DNA of 64,000 nucleotides from Rhodocyclales bacterium (GTDB taxonomy: Bacteria > Pseudomonadota > Gammaproteobacteria > Burkholderiales > Rhodocyclaceae). The DNA is taken from assembly GCA_028292505.1 (NCBI GenBank), contig JAQGMF010000053.1, positions 1 through 64,000 of the forward strand, in the 5' to 3' direction. Shown here piece after piece: positions 12,320-20,403 of the stretch (its first letter is position 1; every line of letters begins with the position of its first letter). A program made the position numbers and the translations under genes. The notes beneath the pieces are model-generated. The model was not told the origin of the DNA, ran no database searches, and worked only from the letters and a program-made list of their open reading frames with translations.

Positions 12320-12958
12320 TCACTGCGAGTAACCGAAGAACTCCCGATAACTGCGCATCGCGAATAGTCGCTTGTAGAGTAGCTCGAAATCTTCGTCATG
12401 CTCGACCGGGTTGAGTTCCTCGGCATCGACGATGAACAGCGGCGAGCGGTCGTATTGATGGAAAAACTGCGCATAGCGCTCGACGACGCGCTCCAGGTAG
12501 GCTTCGGTGATGCGCCGTTCGCTATCCATACCACGGCGTCGCACGCGCTCGATCAACGTTTCCGGCTTGGCCTGCAGATAGATGACCAGGTCCGGTGCTG
12601 GCGACTTGGGATGCAGGCTTTCGTAGAGGCGCTGGTAAAGCCGCTCTTCGTCATCGGCAAGCGTCAGGCCGGCGAAAAGCGGATCTTTCTCCAGCAGGAA
12701 ATCGCTGATCACGCGTTGCCCATCGCGCCGTAGCGGCTCCAGGCCGCGCAGCAGGTCGGTGCGCTGGAACAGGAACTCGATCTGCGTCGGCAGCGCCCAG
12801 CGTTCCATGTTCTGGTAAAAACGGCCGAGGAAGGGATTCATCTCCGGCTGTTCGAGCAGGACATTGGCATTGAGCCGTTCGGCCAGTCGCTTGGCGAGCG
12901 TGGTCTTGCCCGCACCGATGGGACCTTCGACAACAACATAGCGAACTTTTTCAAGCAT
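12320..12958 (-). CDS. Deoxynucleoside kinase
   Basis: This 212-residue P-loop kinase starts YVVVEGPIGAGKTTLAKRLAE (residues 7-27). It has the NPFLGRFYQ substrate-lid region, the catalytic SDFLLEKD (in place of the usual DRS/ERS region), and the ERVRRRGMDSERRI LID arginines. It fits the bacterial deoxyadenosine/deoxyguanosine kinase family encoded between folK and panB in Betaproteobacteria. It would phosphorylate salvaged deoxynucleosides. The exact base preference is not visible. Confidence 0.9.
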   Translation of the reverse strand: MLEKVRYVVVEGPIGAGKTTLAKRLAERLNANVLLEQPEMNPFLGRFYQNMERWALPTQIEFLFQRTDLLRGLEPLRRDGQRVISDFLLEKDPLFAGLTLADDEERLYQRLYESLHPKSPAPDLVIYLQAKPETLIERVRRRGMDSERRITEAYLERVVERYAQFFHQYDRSPLFIVDAEELNPVEHDEDFELLYKRLFAMRSYREFFGYSQ

Positions 12959-12961
12959 GGC

Positions 12962-13315
12962 TCAATTCCGGAACATGAAATACACCGCGCCCAGCATACA
13001 CAGGGCGGCCCACAAATAGTCGAGCTTGAGCGGCTGCTGCATGTAGAAAAACGCGAAGGGTATGAACACCGACAGAGTGATGACTTCCTGCATGATCTTC
13101 AACTGCGCCAATGTCATGGTATGGGCGCCGATGCGGTTGGCCGGCACTTGCAGCAGGTACTCGAACAGGGCGATGCCCCAACTGATCAAAGCGGCGACGA
13201 TCCAGGGCTTGTTGTTGAGATGCTTGAGATGGCCGTACCATGCGAACGTCATGAATACGTTGGAGGCGATCAGCAGCAGCGCCGTGGGTACCCAGGTGGG
13301 AAGCCAGACTGGCAT
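12962..13315 (-). CDS. DMT family protein (DUF486)
   Basis: This is a small hydrophobic protein of 117 residues with about four transmembrane helices (WVPTALLLIASNVFMTFAW, WIVAALISWGIALFEYLLQ, VITLSVFIPFAFFYM, YLWAALCMLGAVYFM). It matches the DUF486 branch of the drug/metabolite transporter superfamily. The substrate is unknown. The frame opens upstream at 13357, but homology begins at MPVWLPTW, so 13315 is used. It sits between folK and dgk and separates two otherwise adjacent genes. Confidence 0.85.
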   Translation of the reverse strand: MPVWLPTWVPTALLLIASNVFMTFAWYGHLKHLNNKPWIVAALISWGIALFEYLLQVPANRIGAHTMTLAQLKIMQEVITLSVFIPFAFFYMQQPLKLDYLWAALCMLGAVYFMFRN

Positions 13316-13328
13316 CGTCGGGACTCGT

Positions 13329-13832
13329 TCAGATCGGTGAAATTGCCTGGTCGGCAACGCCGGCCAGCAAATCTTTCACGATGCCTTGACCTGGAATCGC
13401 CAGATCAGGATCGATTTCCGCCAGCGGCACCAGCACGAAAGCGCGCTCGTGCATGCGTGCATGCGGCACCTGCAGGCCGGACTGCGAGATGATGCGATCG
13501 GCATAAATCAGCAGATCCAGATCGAGCGTGCGTGGCGCGTTGCGGATGCTGCGCGTGCGGCCGAAATTCTTTTCGATGGCGAGCAGGGTTTCGAGCATGA
13601 GCGCCGGGCCGAGCGCGGTTTCGATGCGCACAACCGCATTGATGTAATCGGGCTGCGGCGCGCCGTCCGCCGTCGTGCCGACAGGGGCCGTGCGATAGAG
13701 GGATGACTGTGCTTCCAGCCGGCAATGCGGCTGTTTGCCGAGCGCCGCGATCGCGTTTCTGACGGTGTCCACCGGATCGGCGCCGATATTGGCGCCGATG
13801 CCGATCCAGGCACGGACGGTTGGCAACAGCAT
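13329..13832 (-). CDS. folK: 2-amino-4-hydroxy-6-hydroxymethyldihydropteridine pyrophosphokinase
   Basis: FolK transfers pyrophosphate from ATP to 6-hydroxymethyl-dihydropterin in folate synthesis. The 167-residue protein shows AWIGIGANIG near the start, SSLYRTAPVG, and the signature RTLDLDLLIYADRI with its metal-binding Asp pair, then PHARMHERAFVLVPL. It starts 3 bases after the pcnB stop, and the pair is a conserved arrangement. Confidence 0.95.
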   Translation of the reverse strand: MLLPTVRAWIGIGANIGADPVDTVRNAIAALGKQPHCRLEAQSSLYRTAPVGTTADGAPQPDYINAVVRIETALGPALMLETLLAIEKNFGRTRSIRNAPRTLDLDLLIYADRIISQSGLQVPHARMHERAFVLVPLAEIDPDLAIPGQGIVKDLLAGVADQAISPI

Positions 13833-13835
13833 CGC

Positions 13836-15188
13836 TCAGTCCGTCGGCGCTTCGGTGGTTGCGGGCGCCGCGCTGTCGCTCTTGGGCTTGCGCGGACGAC
13901 GACGACGCTTGCGCGCGGGGTCGAGTTTCTCGGGCTGCAGCATGGCTTCGCGATCTTCCGGATTGGCGTGCGCGAAAGCCTCCCACCAATCGGGCAACTC
14001 GATTGCAATCTCGCCGCTCTCGGCGCGCAGTCGCAGGAAGTCGTAACCGGCGCGATAGCGCGGCTGCTCGATGAGGCGGAAGGGCATTTTGCCGGAGCGT
14101 TTTTCGAAGCGTGGTTGCAGCGCCCATATCTCGGTGATGTCGGCCGAGATGCGGCGCGTGATGGCGAGTTTCTCGGCCTGGATTTCCAGCACTTCGTTCA
14201 TCGCCGCCAGCAAGGCCGGCGTGGTGTGCTCGCCCGCTTCGCGGCGCGTGTTCCAGTTGGCGAGCACTTCGTGCCACAGCAAGGTGGCGAACAGGAAACC
14301 GGCGGATATTGGTTTGTCATCGCGGATGCGCTGGTCGGTATTCTCCAGCGACAGCCACACGAATTTCTCGCCCTGCGGCTGATTGAGAATGACATCGAGC
14401 AGGGGCAGCAAGCCCTTGTGCAGCCCTTCGGAATGCAGGCGTTTGAGACACACGACGGCGTAACCGCTGGTGAGCAGTTTCAGCATTTCGTCGAAGAGGC
14501 GCGCCGCCGGTACGTTCTCCAGCAACTCGGACATTTCGCTGATCGGCTTGCGCGCGGTCGGTTCGATGATGAGATCGAGCTTCGCCGCCAGACGCACCGC
14601 GCGCAGCATGCGCACCGGGTCTTCGCGGTAGCGCTGCACCGGGTCGCCAATCATGCGCAGCGTGCGTTGTTTCAGGTCGGCCACGCCGTGGTGATAATCG
14701 GTCACGACTTCCGTGGCCGGATCGTAGTAGAGCGCGTTGACGGTGAAATCGCGTCGTGTCGCATCCTCCGCTTGCGAGCCATAGACATTGTCATGCAGCA
14801 CGCGGCCGTGCTCGTCGGTGACGGTATCCGCATCGTGCAATGCACGGAAGGTCGATACCTCGATGGTTTCGTTGCCGACCATCACGTGCACGATCTTGAA
14901 ACGGCGGCCGATGATGCGCGCCCTGCGGAATTGCTCGCGTACCTGTTCCGGCGTCGCGTCGGTGGCGACGTCGTAATCTTTCGGCGGAATGCCGGCGATC
15001 AGGTCGCGCACCGCGCCGCCTACCACGTAGGCCTTGTAGCCGGCCTCTTGCAGACCGGTGCATACCCGCCGCGCGCCGGGGGACAGATCCTCGCGGTGAA
15101 TGCCGTGCAGTTCAATGGGGACGAGGGCAGGCGCGCTCAGCGGAGATGTCTCACGCTTGAAAACGCGGCGCAGCAGTTTGCGGATCAT
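13836..15188 (-). CDS. pcnB: Poly(A) polymerase I
   Basis: PcnB adds poly(A) tails to RNA 3' ends and marks them for decay. The 450-residue protein has the class II nucleotidyltransferase core GGAVRDLIAG followed by DYDVATDATP (catalytic DxD), the RRDFTVNALYYDP motif, and EDPVRMLRAVR with its template-binding helix. A basic C-terminal tail (RKRRRRPRKPK) is typical of the bacterial poly(A) polymerase branch rather than CCA-adding enzymes. It is followed immediately by folK. Confidence 0.94.
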   Translation of the reverse strand: MIRKLLRRVFKRETSPLSAPALVPIELHGIHREDLSPGARRVCTGLQEAGYKAYVVGGAVRDLIAGIPPKDYDVATDATPEQVREQFRRARIIGRRFKIVHVMVGNETIEVSTFRALHDADTVTDEHGRVLHDNVYGSQAEDATRRDFTVNALYYDPATEVVTDYHHGVADLKQRTLRMIGDPVQRYREDPVRMLRAVRLAAKLDLIIEPTARKPISEMSELLENVPAARLFDEMLKLLTSGYAVVCLKRLHSEGLHKGLLPLLDVILNQPQGEKFVWLSLENTDQRIRDDKPISAGFLFATLLWHEVLANWNTRREAGEHTTPALLAAMNEVLEIQAEKLAITRRISADITEIWALQPRFEKRSGKMPFRLIEQPRYRAGYDFLRLRAESGEIAIELPDWWEAFAHANPEDREAMLQPEKLDPARKRRRRPRKPKSDSAAPATTEAPTD

Positions 15189-15244
15189 TAAGGATGGGTC
15201 CGGGAGCAGGGCTTGTAAAACAAGGAATTATAGCGGGGAACGGG

Positions 15245-15766
15245 TCAAGGTTTCAGCTCCCGCTCCAATCGGATGGCTGCATTCCAGTCCCGCAGCTTGT
15301 GTGCCAGCGGAATCGAAGCATTTGCCGGGCTCGTGGAGGGTAGCGCTATGTATTGCAGATTCGGATGGCACGGCAAATGGGGCTGGACGTATCGCATGAA
15401 CAGCGAGGCGGCTGCACGGCCGTTGAAACAGACACGCTCGATCAGCGCGTGGTTCGTGAAAAAGGCGGCGAAATCGTTCGGTACGACGGAGGTCTTGTCG
15501 ATATTGGCATCGAGACTGCCTTCGCGTACACAAGCCTTCAGCACATCCCATACGGCGACGTTGGCGGCAAGCAATCTATCTATGCGTTCTGCGTAGGGGC
15601 AGGCCGCCTCGAAGCTCAACGCCTCCCCCATGATTTTCCAGAACAGGTTTTGCGGGTGGGCGTAGTACTGCTGTGCTTTCAATGAAGCAATGCCGGGCAT
15701 GGAGCCGAGGACGAGCAGGCGGGCACGCGGATTTGCAAGGGGCGGGAAGCTATGGATGTGCGTCAT
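15245..15766 (-). CDS. DNA-deoxyinosine glycosylase (uracil-DNA glycosylase superfamily)
   Basis: This 173-residue member of the uracil-DNA-glycosylase superfamily has LLVLGSMPGIASL near the N-terminus (motif GSMPG), then AQQYYAHPQNLFWKIMGE and AVWDVLKACVREGSLDANI. The last part, ending LPSTSPANAS, holds the motif-2 region. These features fit the hypoxanthine-DNA glycosylase family, which removes deaminated adenine. The open frame extends upstream to 15814, but homology starts at MTHIHSFPPLA. Its start lies inside the 3' end of the upstream gene. Confidence 0.85.
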   Translation of the reverse strand: MTHIHSFPPLANPRARLLVLGSMPGIASLKAQQYYAHPQNLFWKIMGEALSFEAACPYAERIDRLLAANVAVWDVLKACVREGSLDANIDKTSVVPNDFAAFFTNHALIERVCFNGRAAASLFMRYVQPHLPCHPNLQYIALPSTSPANASIPLAHKLRDWNAAIRLERELKP

Positions 15767-16490
15767 CCGTAACGGACTGTGTTTTCGCCTGCGCGGATTG
15801 CGCTGCCAGGGCATCGGCGTCGCAGGAGCGCTTGATGTCCAGACTCGTGATGATGCCCATCGACAAGGCGTCGTGCCCCGCGATCTTTTCGCATTGCACC
15901 CAGTGCTGATCGCTGGGCTCGTTCCCTTTGCAAAGCAGTATCGAGACTTGATCGTGCCGTTTCAGCGTGGCCGGGTGAAAGAAATGCGCGAATCCGTTTC
16001 TGTTTTGAATATTGACCCACCGGTCAACCAGTGCTTCATCGGCTTTCCCATCCGAATATTTCGCGATGAACTGGTGAAGTTGTCTCGGCGCGCCGGATAC
16101 TATGCCGCCTGCATTATTATAATTGCTATGGAAGCCGACGCTGGTTCGACTCGCCGGAAAATCGTCTGTGAAGAAACGATTCTTGCCGCCCAGGAACATG
16201 CGGGAGCAGGACGATCGGCAATACCCCGAAACATAGGTCGATATGCCCTTGTCGCGAAAGAACGCTCCGACTTCGTAACCGGTCTGCGCATCGCCGCCAC
16301 GAGAGTTGCGCAGTACGGCCACCGAGACATTGGCATTTCCGGCAAGCGCATCCTGGATATGCTTGAAATCGCCGCGTTCAACGTCTCCTGACAGAACCAG
16401 TTGGTCGCCACAGGTATGCATCTCCATTGCCTGGGCAACGCTGATATGAAAGGTTGCGAGCAGGATCGATACGGCCAGCGTCGATTTCAT
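15750..16490 (-). CDS. Secreted ClpP-like protein, COG3904-like
   Basis: This is a 246-residue protein with a clear Sec signal peptide (MKSTLAVSILLATFHISVAQA). The region VAVLRNSRGGDAQTGYEVGAFFRDKG is a crotonase/ClpP-fold substrate loop with the GGD turn, followed by YCRSSCSRMFLGGKNR where the serine nucleophile is expected. It resembles the predicted periplasmic ClpP-like proteins of COG3904, whose function is unknown. It overlaps the glycosylase start by 17 bases. Start 16490 follows from the signal peptide, although the frame is open to 16697. Confidence 0.7.
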   Translation of the reverse strand: MKSTLAVSILLATFHISVAQAMEMHTCGDQLVLSGDVERGDFKHIQDALAGNANVSVAVLRNSRGGDAQTGYEVGAFFRDKGISTYVSGYCRSSCSRMFLGGKNRFFTDDFPASRTSVGFHSNYNNAGGIVSGAPRQLHQFIAKYSDGKADEALVDRWVNIQNRNGFAHFFHPATLKRHDQVSILLCKGNEPSDQHWVQCEKIAGHDALSMGIITSLDIKRSCDADALAAQSAQAKTQSVTDDAHP

Positions 16491-16519
16491 TATGACATTC
16501 GGATGTTCCGTGCGTGTCG

Positions 16520-17182
16520 TCAGCGCAGACTGACGATCGGCCAGCCCGCCGCTTCGGCATGCAGTCGCAGGGTTGGATCGGGATCGACTGCGACCGGGTG
16601 CGTGACGTGCTGCAGCAGCGGCAGATCGTTCAGCGAATCGCTGTAGAACCAGCTTTGCGCGAAGCTCTGCCAGTTCAGCGCCATGCTTTCCAGCCAATCT
16701 TCCACACGCGTGACCTTGCCGTTGCGAAACGCCGGCGTGCCGCGATGCTTGCCGGTGAATCGGCCATTGACCTGTTCCGGAATGGTGGCGATGAGGTGTT
16801 GCACGCCGAATGCACGCGCTATCGGTGCGGTGACGAAAGCATTTGTGGCAGTGACGATGGCGACCAGATCGCCGGCCTCGACATGCTTGCGTACCAGTGC
16901 TTCGCCATGCGGCAGCATCATGGCGCGAACGTAGGTGTGCATGAAATCGGCATGCAATGCATCGAGCGCCGCGCGCGAGATGCGCGCCAATGGCGCCAGT
17001 ACGAATTCCAGGAAAGCGGCGTTGTCGAGCGTACCTGCCTTGTAGTGGGCGAAGAATTCATTGTTGCGTGCTTCATATTCGACGCGGTCGACGGCGCCGC
17101 GCTCGCAGAGAAACTCACCCCAGGCATGGTCGGAGTCACCTTCGAGGAGGGTGTTGTCGAGGTCGAAGAGGGCGAGGTTCAT
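16520..17182 (-). CDS. HAD-IB family phosphatase
   Basis: This 220-residue haloacid-dehalogenase hydrolase begins MNLALFDLDNTLLEGDSD, where DLDNT holds the nucleophile and acid/base aspartates. A helical cap follows, then AIVTATNAFVTAP (motif II), and FYSDSLNDLPLL (motif IV). It belongs to the SerB-like IB branch. Orthologues next to hda are annotated as phosphoserine or histidinol-phosphate phosphatase-like. The substrate is not determinable here. It starts 21 bases after hda. Confidence 0.88.
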   Translation of the reverse strand: MNLALFDLDNTLLEGDSDHAWGEFLCERGAVDRVEYEARNNEFFAHYKAGTLDNAAFLEFVLAPLARISRAALDALHADFMHTYVRAMMLPHGEALVRKHVEAGDLVAIVTATNAFVTAPIARAFGVQHLIATIPEQVNGRFTGKHRGTPAFRNGKVTRVEDWLESMALNWQSFAQSWFYSDSLNDLPLLQHVTHPVAVDPDPTLRLHAEAAGWPIVSLR

Positions 17183-17203
17183 GGGTTCGGTTTGCTAGGG
17201 CGG

Positions 17204-17848
17204 TCATTCCGCCCGCAGTATCTCACGCAGCAAGGGCAGCGTGATCGGGCGCGCCAGGCTCAGGCTGGCTTCGTCCAGCGCGTCCAGCACCGCCATCAAC
17301 CAGGGCAGATCGCGACGGGTGTGGCGCAGCAGGTAGCTGATGATTTCGCGCGAGACATGCATGCCGCGGCCGGCGGCATGTTGCATCAGCGCTTCACGCT
17401 TCTGCTCATCGCTGAGCGGGCGCATTTCGAAGACGAGGCCTTGCGCAATACGACTGGCCGTATCGGCGCGGAAACCGAGCGCGGCGGGCGGCGCGTTGCC
17501 GCTGACGATGATGCCTTGTTGCTGATCGCGGGCGTTGATGAGCACGCGAAACAGCGCGGCCAACTCGTCCTCGTCGCCTTGCTCCACATCGTCGATACAG
17601 ACAAGAGCGTCCGCAACGGCCTGCACGGCTGAATGCACAATGGGCCGCGAAGACTCGGCGAGTATGGCTGCGGCATGCAGCAGGTGACTGCGGCCGCTGC
17701 CGGGCGGCCCCCATAGGTAGAGCAGGCTGCCGTCGCGACGCAGTATGTGTTCGCGCAACGCGGCAACCAGCGCGGCATTGTCGCCCGGTACAAAATTGTC
17801 GAGCGTGGCTTTGAAGTCGGGGCGGACGTCGAGAATGAGTTGCTTCAA
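17204..17848 (-). CDS. hda: DnaA regulatory inactivator Hda
   Basis: Hda is a DnaA-like AAA+ protein that works with the loaded sliding clamp to stimulate DnaA-ATP hydrolysis and stop over-initiation. The product (about 214 residues) starts MKQLILDV with a clamp-binding-like QLxLD motif, then LDNFVPGDN, the P-loop LWGPPGSGRSHLLHA and the Walker B-like ALVCIDDVE. The conserved N-terminus suggests a TTG start at 17848. Another TTG at 17884 would add 12 residues. It is divergent from the AIR-synthase-related gene. Confidence 0.9.
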   Translation of the reverse strand: MKQLILDVRPDFKATLDNFVPGDNAALVAALREHILRRDGSLLYLWGPPGSGRSHLLHAAAILAESSRPIVHSAVQAVADALVCIDDVEQGDEDELAALFRVLINARDQQQGIIVSGNAPPAALGFRADTASRIAQGLVFEMRPLSDEQKREALMQHAAGRGMHVSREIISYLLRHTRRDLPWLMAVLDALDEASLSLARPITLPLLREILRAE

Positions 17849-17948
17849 GGGCTTGAGCTTGGGGTGTGCAATTGAGGGACACAATCTTACCGTGCCTGCG
17901 GCGAGCGAACGGGTAAAATGCCGGTCTTTCTCTTTGCTGGAAACCGTG

Positions 17949-19070
17949 ATGTCCCCAAGCGTTCCGAATACGCCTCTCGATTACGCCGCCGCCGGCGTGG
18001 ATTACAGCAAGATCGATCCGCTGAAGATTCTCGCGCAGCAAGCGGCGCGCAGCACGCAGGGCAATCTTGCCGCGCATGGCGTCACGGAAATTCCGGCATC
18101 GCGCGGCGAGTCGGCGTATGTCATGGAAGTCGGCGGCGTGCTGATTGCCTCGATCACCGAGTGCCTCGGCACCAAGGCGCTGGTGGCGGATGCGGTGCGC
18201 GCCATTACCGGCCGCACGCATTACGACAGCATCGCGCAGGACACGATTGCGATGGCGGTGAATGACCTCATTACCGTCGGCGCCACACCGCTGTCGGTGC
18301 ACGCTTACTGGTCCGCCGGCGGCAGCGAATGGTTCGCCGACGAAGCGCGCATGCGCGACCTGGTGAATGGCTGGCAGCGCGCCTGCGACGTATGCAAAGT
18401 GAGTTGGGGCGGCGGCGAGACGCCCGCGCTGGCCGGTGTGGTGGAAGCAGGGCGCATCGATCTGGCGGCGTCCAGCGTCGGGGTCATTCCCTCACGCGAT
18501 CGCTTGACGCTCGGCGACAAAATGGCCGACGGCGATGCGATCGTGCTGCTAGCCTCCAGCGGCATTCATGCCAATGGCGTAAGTCTGGCGCGCAAGCTAG
18601 CCGAGCGTTTGCCCGAAGGCTATGCCAGCAAGCTGTCGGATGGTCGTCTTTATGGCGAAGCCGTGCTCGATGCCACGACGCTCTACGTACCGGTTACCGA
18701 AGCGCTGTTCGCCGCCGGCATCGTGCCGCACTACAGCGCCAACATTACTGGTCACGGCTGGCGCAAGATCATGCGTCATCCCACCGATTTCACGTATCGC
18801 ATTCACACCCTGCCGAGCGTACCGCCGGTACTGTCCTTCATGCAGCAGCACGCCGCCATCGACGACCGTGAAGCCTATGGCAGTCTGAACATGGGCGCCG
18901 GTTTTGCCTTGTATGTGGCGGCCGATCGCGCCGACGAAGTCGTGCGCATTGCAGAATCGCTCGGCGTGCCGGCGTGGGTGGCTGGTCGCGTCGAAGCAGG
19001 GCCGAAGCAGGTCGTGATTGAGCCGTTGTCTTTGACCTACACTGCGGACGAATTGCATTTGCGTCTTTGA
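17949..19070 (+). CDS. AIR synthase-related (PurM-like) protein
   Basis: This 373-residue protein has the PurM/PurL fold. It starts PLDYAAAGVDYSKIDP, and the PurM-type catalytic loop reads ECLGTKALVAD instead of the usual GTDGVGTKL. Other landmarks are DTIAMAVNDLITVGATPL, SWGGGETPAL, GIHANGVSLAR and NITGHGWRKIMR. It sits divergent from hda, the usual place of betaproteobacterial purM. I recall a separate AIR-synthase-related family with this sequence. It may replace PurM or act on another substrate. SD-like bases before the ATG are weak. Confidence 0.85.
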   Translation: MSPSVPNTPLDYAAAGVDYSKIDPLKILAQQAARSTQGNLAAHGVTEIPASRGESAYVMEVGGVLIASITECLGTKALVADAVRAITGRTHYDSIAQDTIAMAVNDLITVGATPLSVHAYWSAGGSEWFADEARMRDLVNGWQRACDVCKVSWGGGETPALAGVVEAGRIDLAASSVGVIPSRDRLTLGDKMADGDAIVLLASSGIHANGVSLARKLAERLPEGYASKLSDGRLYGEAVLDATTLYVPVTEALFAAGIVPHYSANITGHGWRKIMRHPTDFTYRIHTLPSVPPVLSFMQQHAAIDDREAYGSLNMGAGFALYVAADRADEVVRIAESLGVPAWVAGRVEAGPKQVVIEPLSLTYTADELHLRL

Positions 19071-19126
19071 AAATCGTTCGACGGCGCGTTGCACTGCGGC
19101 ATCAGTTTTCAATTGACGAGGGAACG

Positions 19127-20242
19127 ATGGAGCCGTTCAAACGAGTCTTGATTGCGCTGCTATGCTGTTTGGCTACAGTGTTGCCCATGCGGGCTGCCAC
19201 GTCTCAAACGATGATGAGCGATGACGACGTCAAGAAAATATTGCGAGACCGGATCGACGTTATGCATGCGTCCGTCGGTATCGTGATTGGCGTGATCGAT
19301 GAGAACGGCCCGCGCGTTGTCAGCTATGGCAAGCCGGAGCGCGACAGTGCAGTGCCCGTTGATGGCGATACGGTTTTCGAGATAGGTTCGATCACCAAGG
19401 TTTTTACCGCGACACTCCTTGCCGACATGGCAGCGCGTGGCGAAGTGGGATTGAATGATCCGATTTCAAAATACCTGCCAGCTAGTGTAAAAACGCCGAA
19501 ACGCAACGGACAGGAAATCACATTACTGCACCTGGCAACGCATACGTCGGAGCTGCCCAGACTCCCCGATAATTTTGCGCCAGCAGACCCTTACAACCCT
19601 TACGTGGATGATTCGGTCGAGCGTATGTATGCGTTCCTGTCGAGCTACAGTTTGCCGCGCGATGTGGGAGCGACCTTCGAGTATTCAAATTTCGGTTTTG
19701 GTTTACTTGGACACATTCTCGCGTTGCGCGCCGGGACAGATTACGAAACCCTGGTGCGCGAGCGCATTACAAAACCATTGGGCATGAGCAGTACCAGTAT
19801 CGCGCTATCGCCCGTGCTCAAGGCGCGGCTGGCGCAAGGGTATGGACCCTCTCTCTTCCCTACAAAGAATTGGGATTTCCCTGCGCTGCCTGGGGCCGGC
19901 GCTTTGCGATCTACCGCCAACGATATGCTCAAATTCGTGGCCGCCAATCTGGATTCGAGTGCTGCGCCTTTGTCGGCAGCGATGCAAGAAGCGCATGTCC
20001 CGCGGCACGAAGCGGGTTCTGCTCGCATGTCAGTCGGGCTGGCATGGCATATCGTCAAAGCACCGGATAGAGAATTTGTTTGGCATAACGGCGGAACCGG
20101 CGGTTATCAATCCTTTATGGGTCTGGACGTGCAGCACCATAGAGGGATTGTCGTGCTGTCGAACGCGGCCAATAGTGTGGACGATATTGGTCTGCATTGG
20201 CTTGACAGTCGCGTACCTGTTGCAGGGCCGGATAAAAAGTAA
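19127..20242 (+). CDS. Serine hydrolase of the class C beta-lactamase family
   Basis: This 371-residue secreted protein has a signal peptide (VLIALLCCLATVLPMRAATS) and the beta-lactamase/penicillin-binding fold. The nucleophile motif SxxK is SITK in FEIGSITKVFTA, the second motif is YSN in FEYSNFGFG, and the third is HNGG in place of KTG. This pattern fits AmpC-like esterases or DD-peptidases as well as true lactamases, so resistance cannot be claimed. ATG 19127, preceded by GAGGGAAC, is chosen over the upstream in-frame start at 19067. Confidence 0.85.
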   Translation: MEPFKRVLIALLCCLATVLPMRAATSQTMMSDDDVKKILRDRIDVMHASVGIVIGVIDENGPRVVSYGKPERDSAVPVDGDTVFEIGSITKVFTATLLADMAARGEVGLNDPISKYLPASVKTPKRNGQEITLLHLATHTSELPRLPDNFAPADPYNPYVDDSVERMYAFLSSYSLPRDVGATFEYSNFGFGLLGHILALRAGTDYETLVRERITKPLGMSSTSIALSPVLKARLAQGYGPSLFPTKNWDFPALPGAGALRSTANDMLKFVAANLDSSAAPLSAAMQEAHVPRHEAGSARMSVGLAWHIVKAPDREFVWHNGGTGGYQSFMGLDVQHHRGIVVLSNAANSVDDIGLHWLDSRVPVAGPDKK

Positions 20243-20403
20243 AAGCGATCGCGTTCGGAATGTCTTTTGTGGTGCGTCGCGCATGCGCCTTATTGGGCGT
20301 TTGCGCCCTTGTGGTGCAGCAAAGCGCGAGCTAAGCCGCTAAGCTATGGCATGTGTTTCGCTTATAGCTCCACATAACTTGAAGGATGCAACGAGGCTAT
20401 CAC

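Noticed and set aside
13725-15191. 488-residue plus-strand ORF opposite pcnB and folK
   Set aside because: It is antisense to two well-supported genes and has no recognisable domain; composition is typical of a shadow frame.
16514-17632. 372-residue plus-strand ORF
   Set aside because: Antisense of the HAD phosphatase and hda genes, both with clear motifs.
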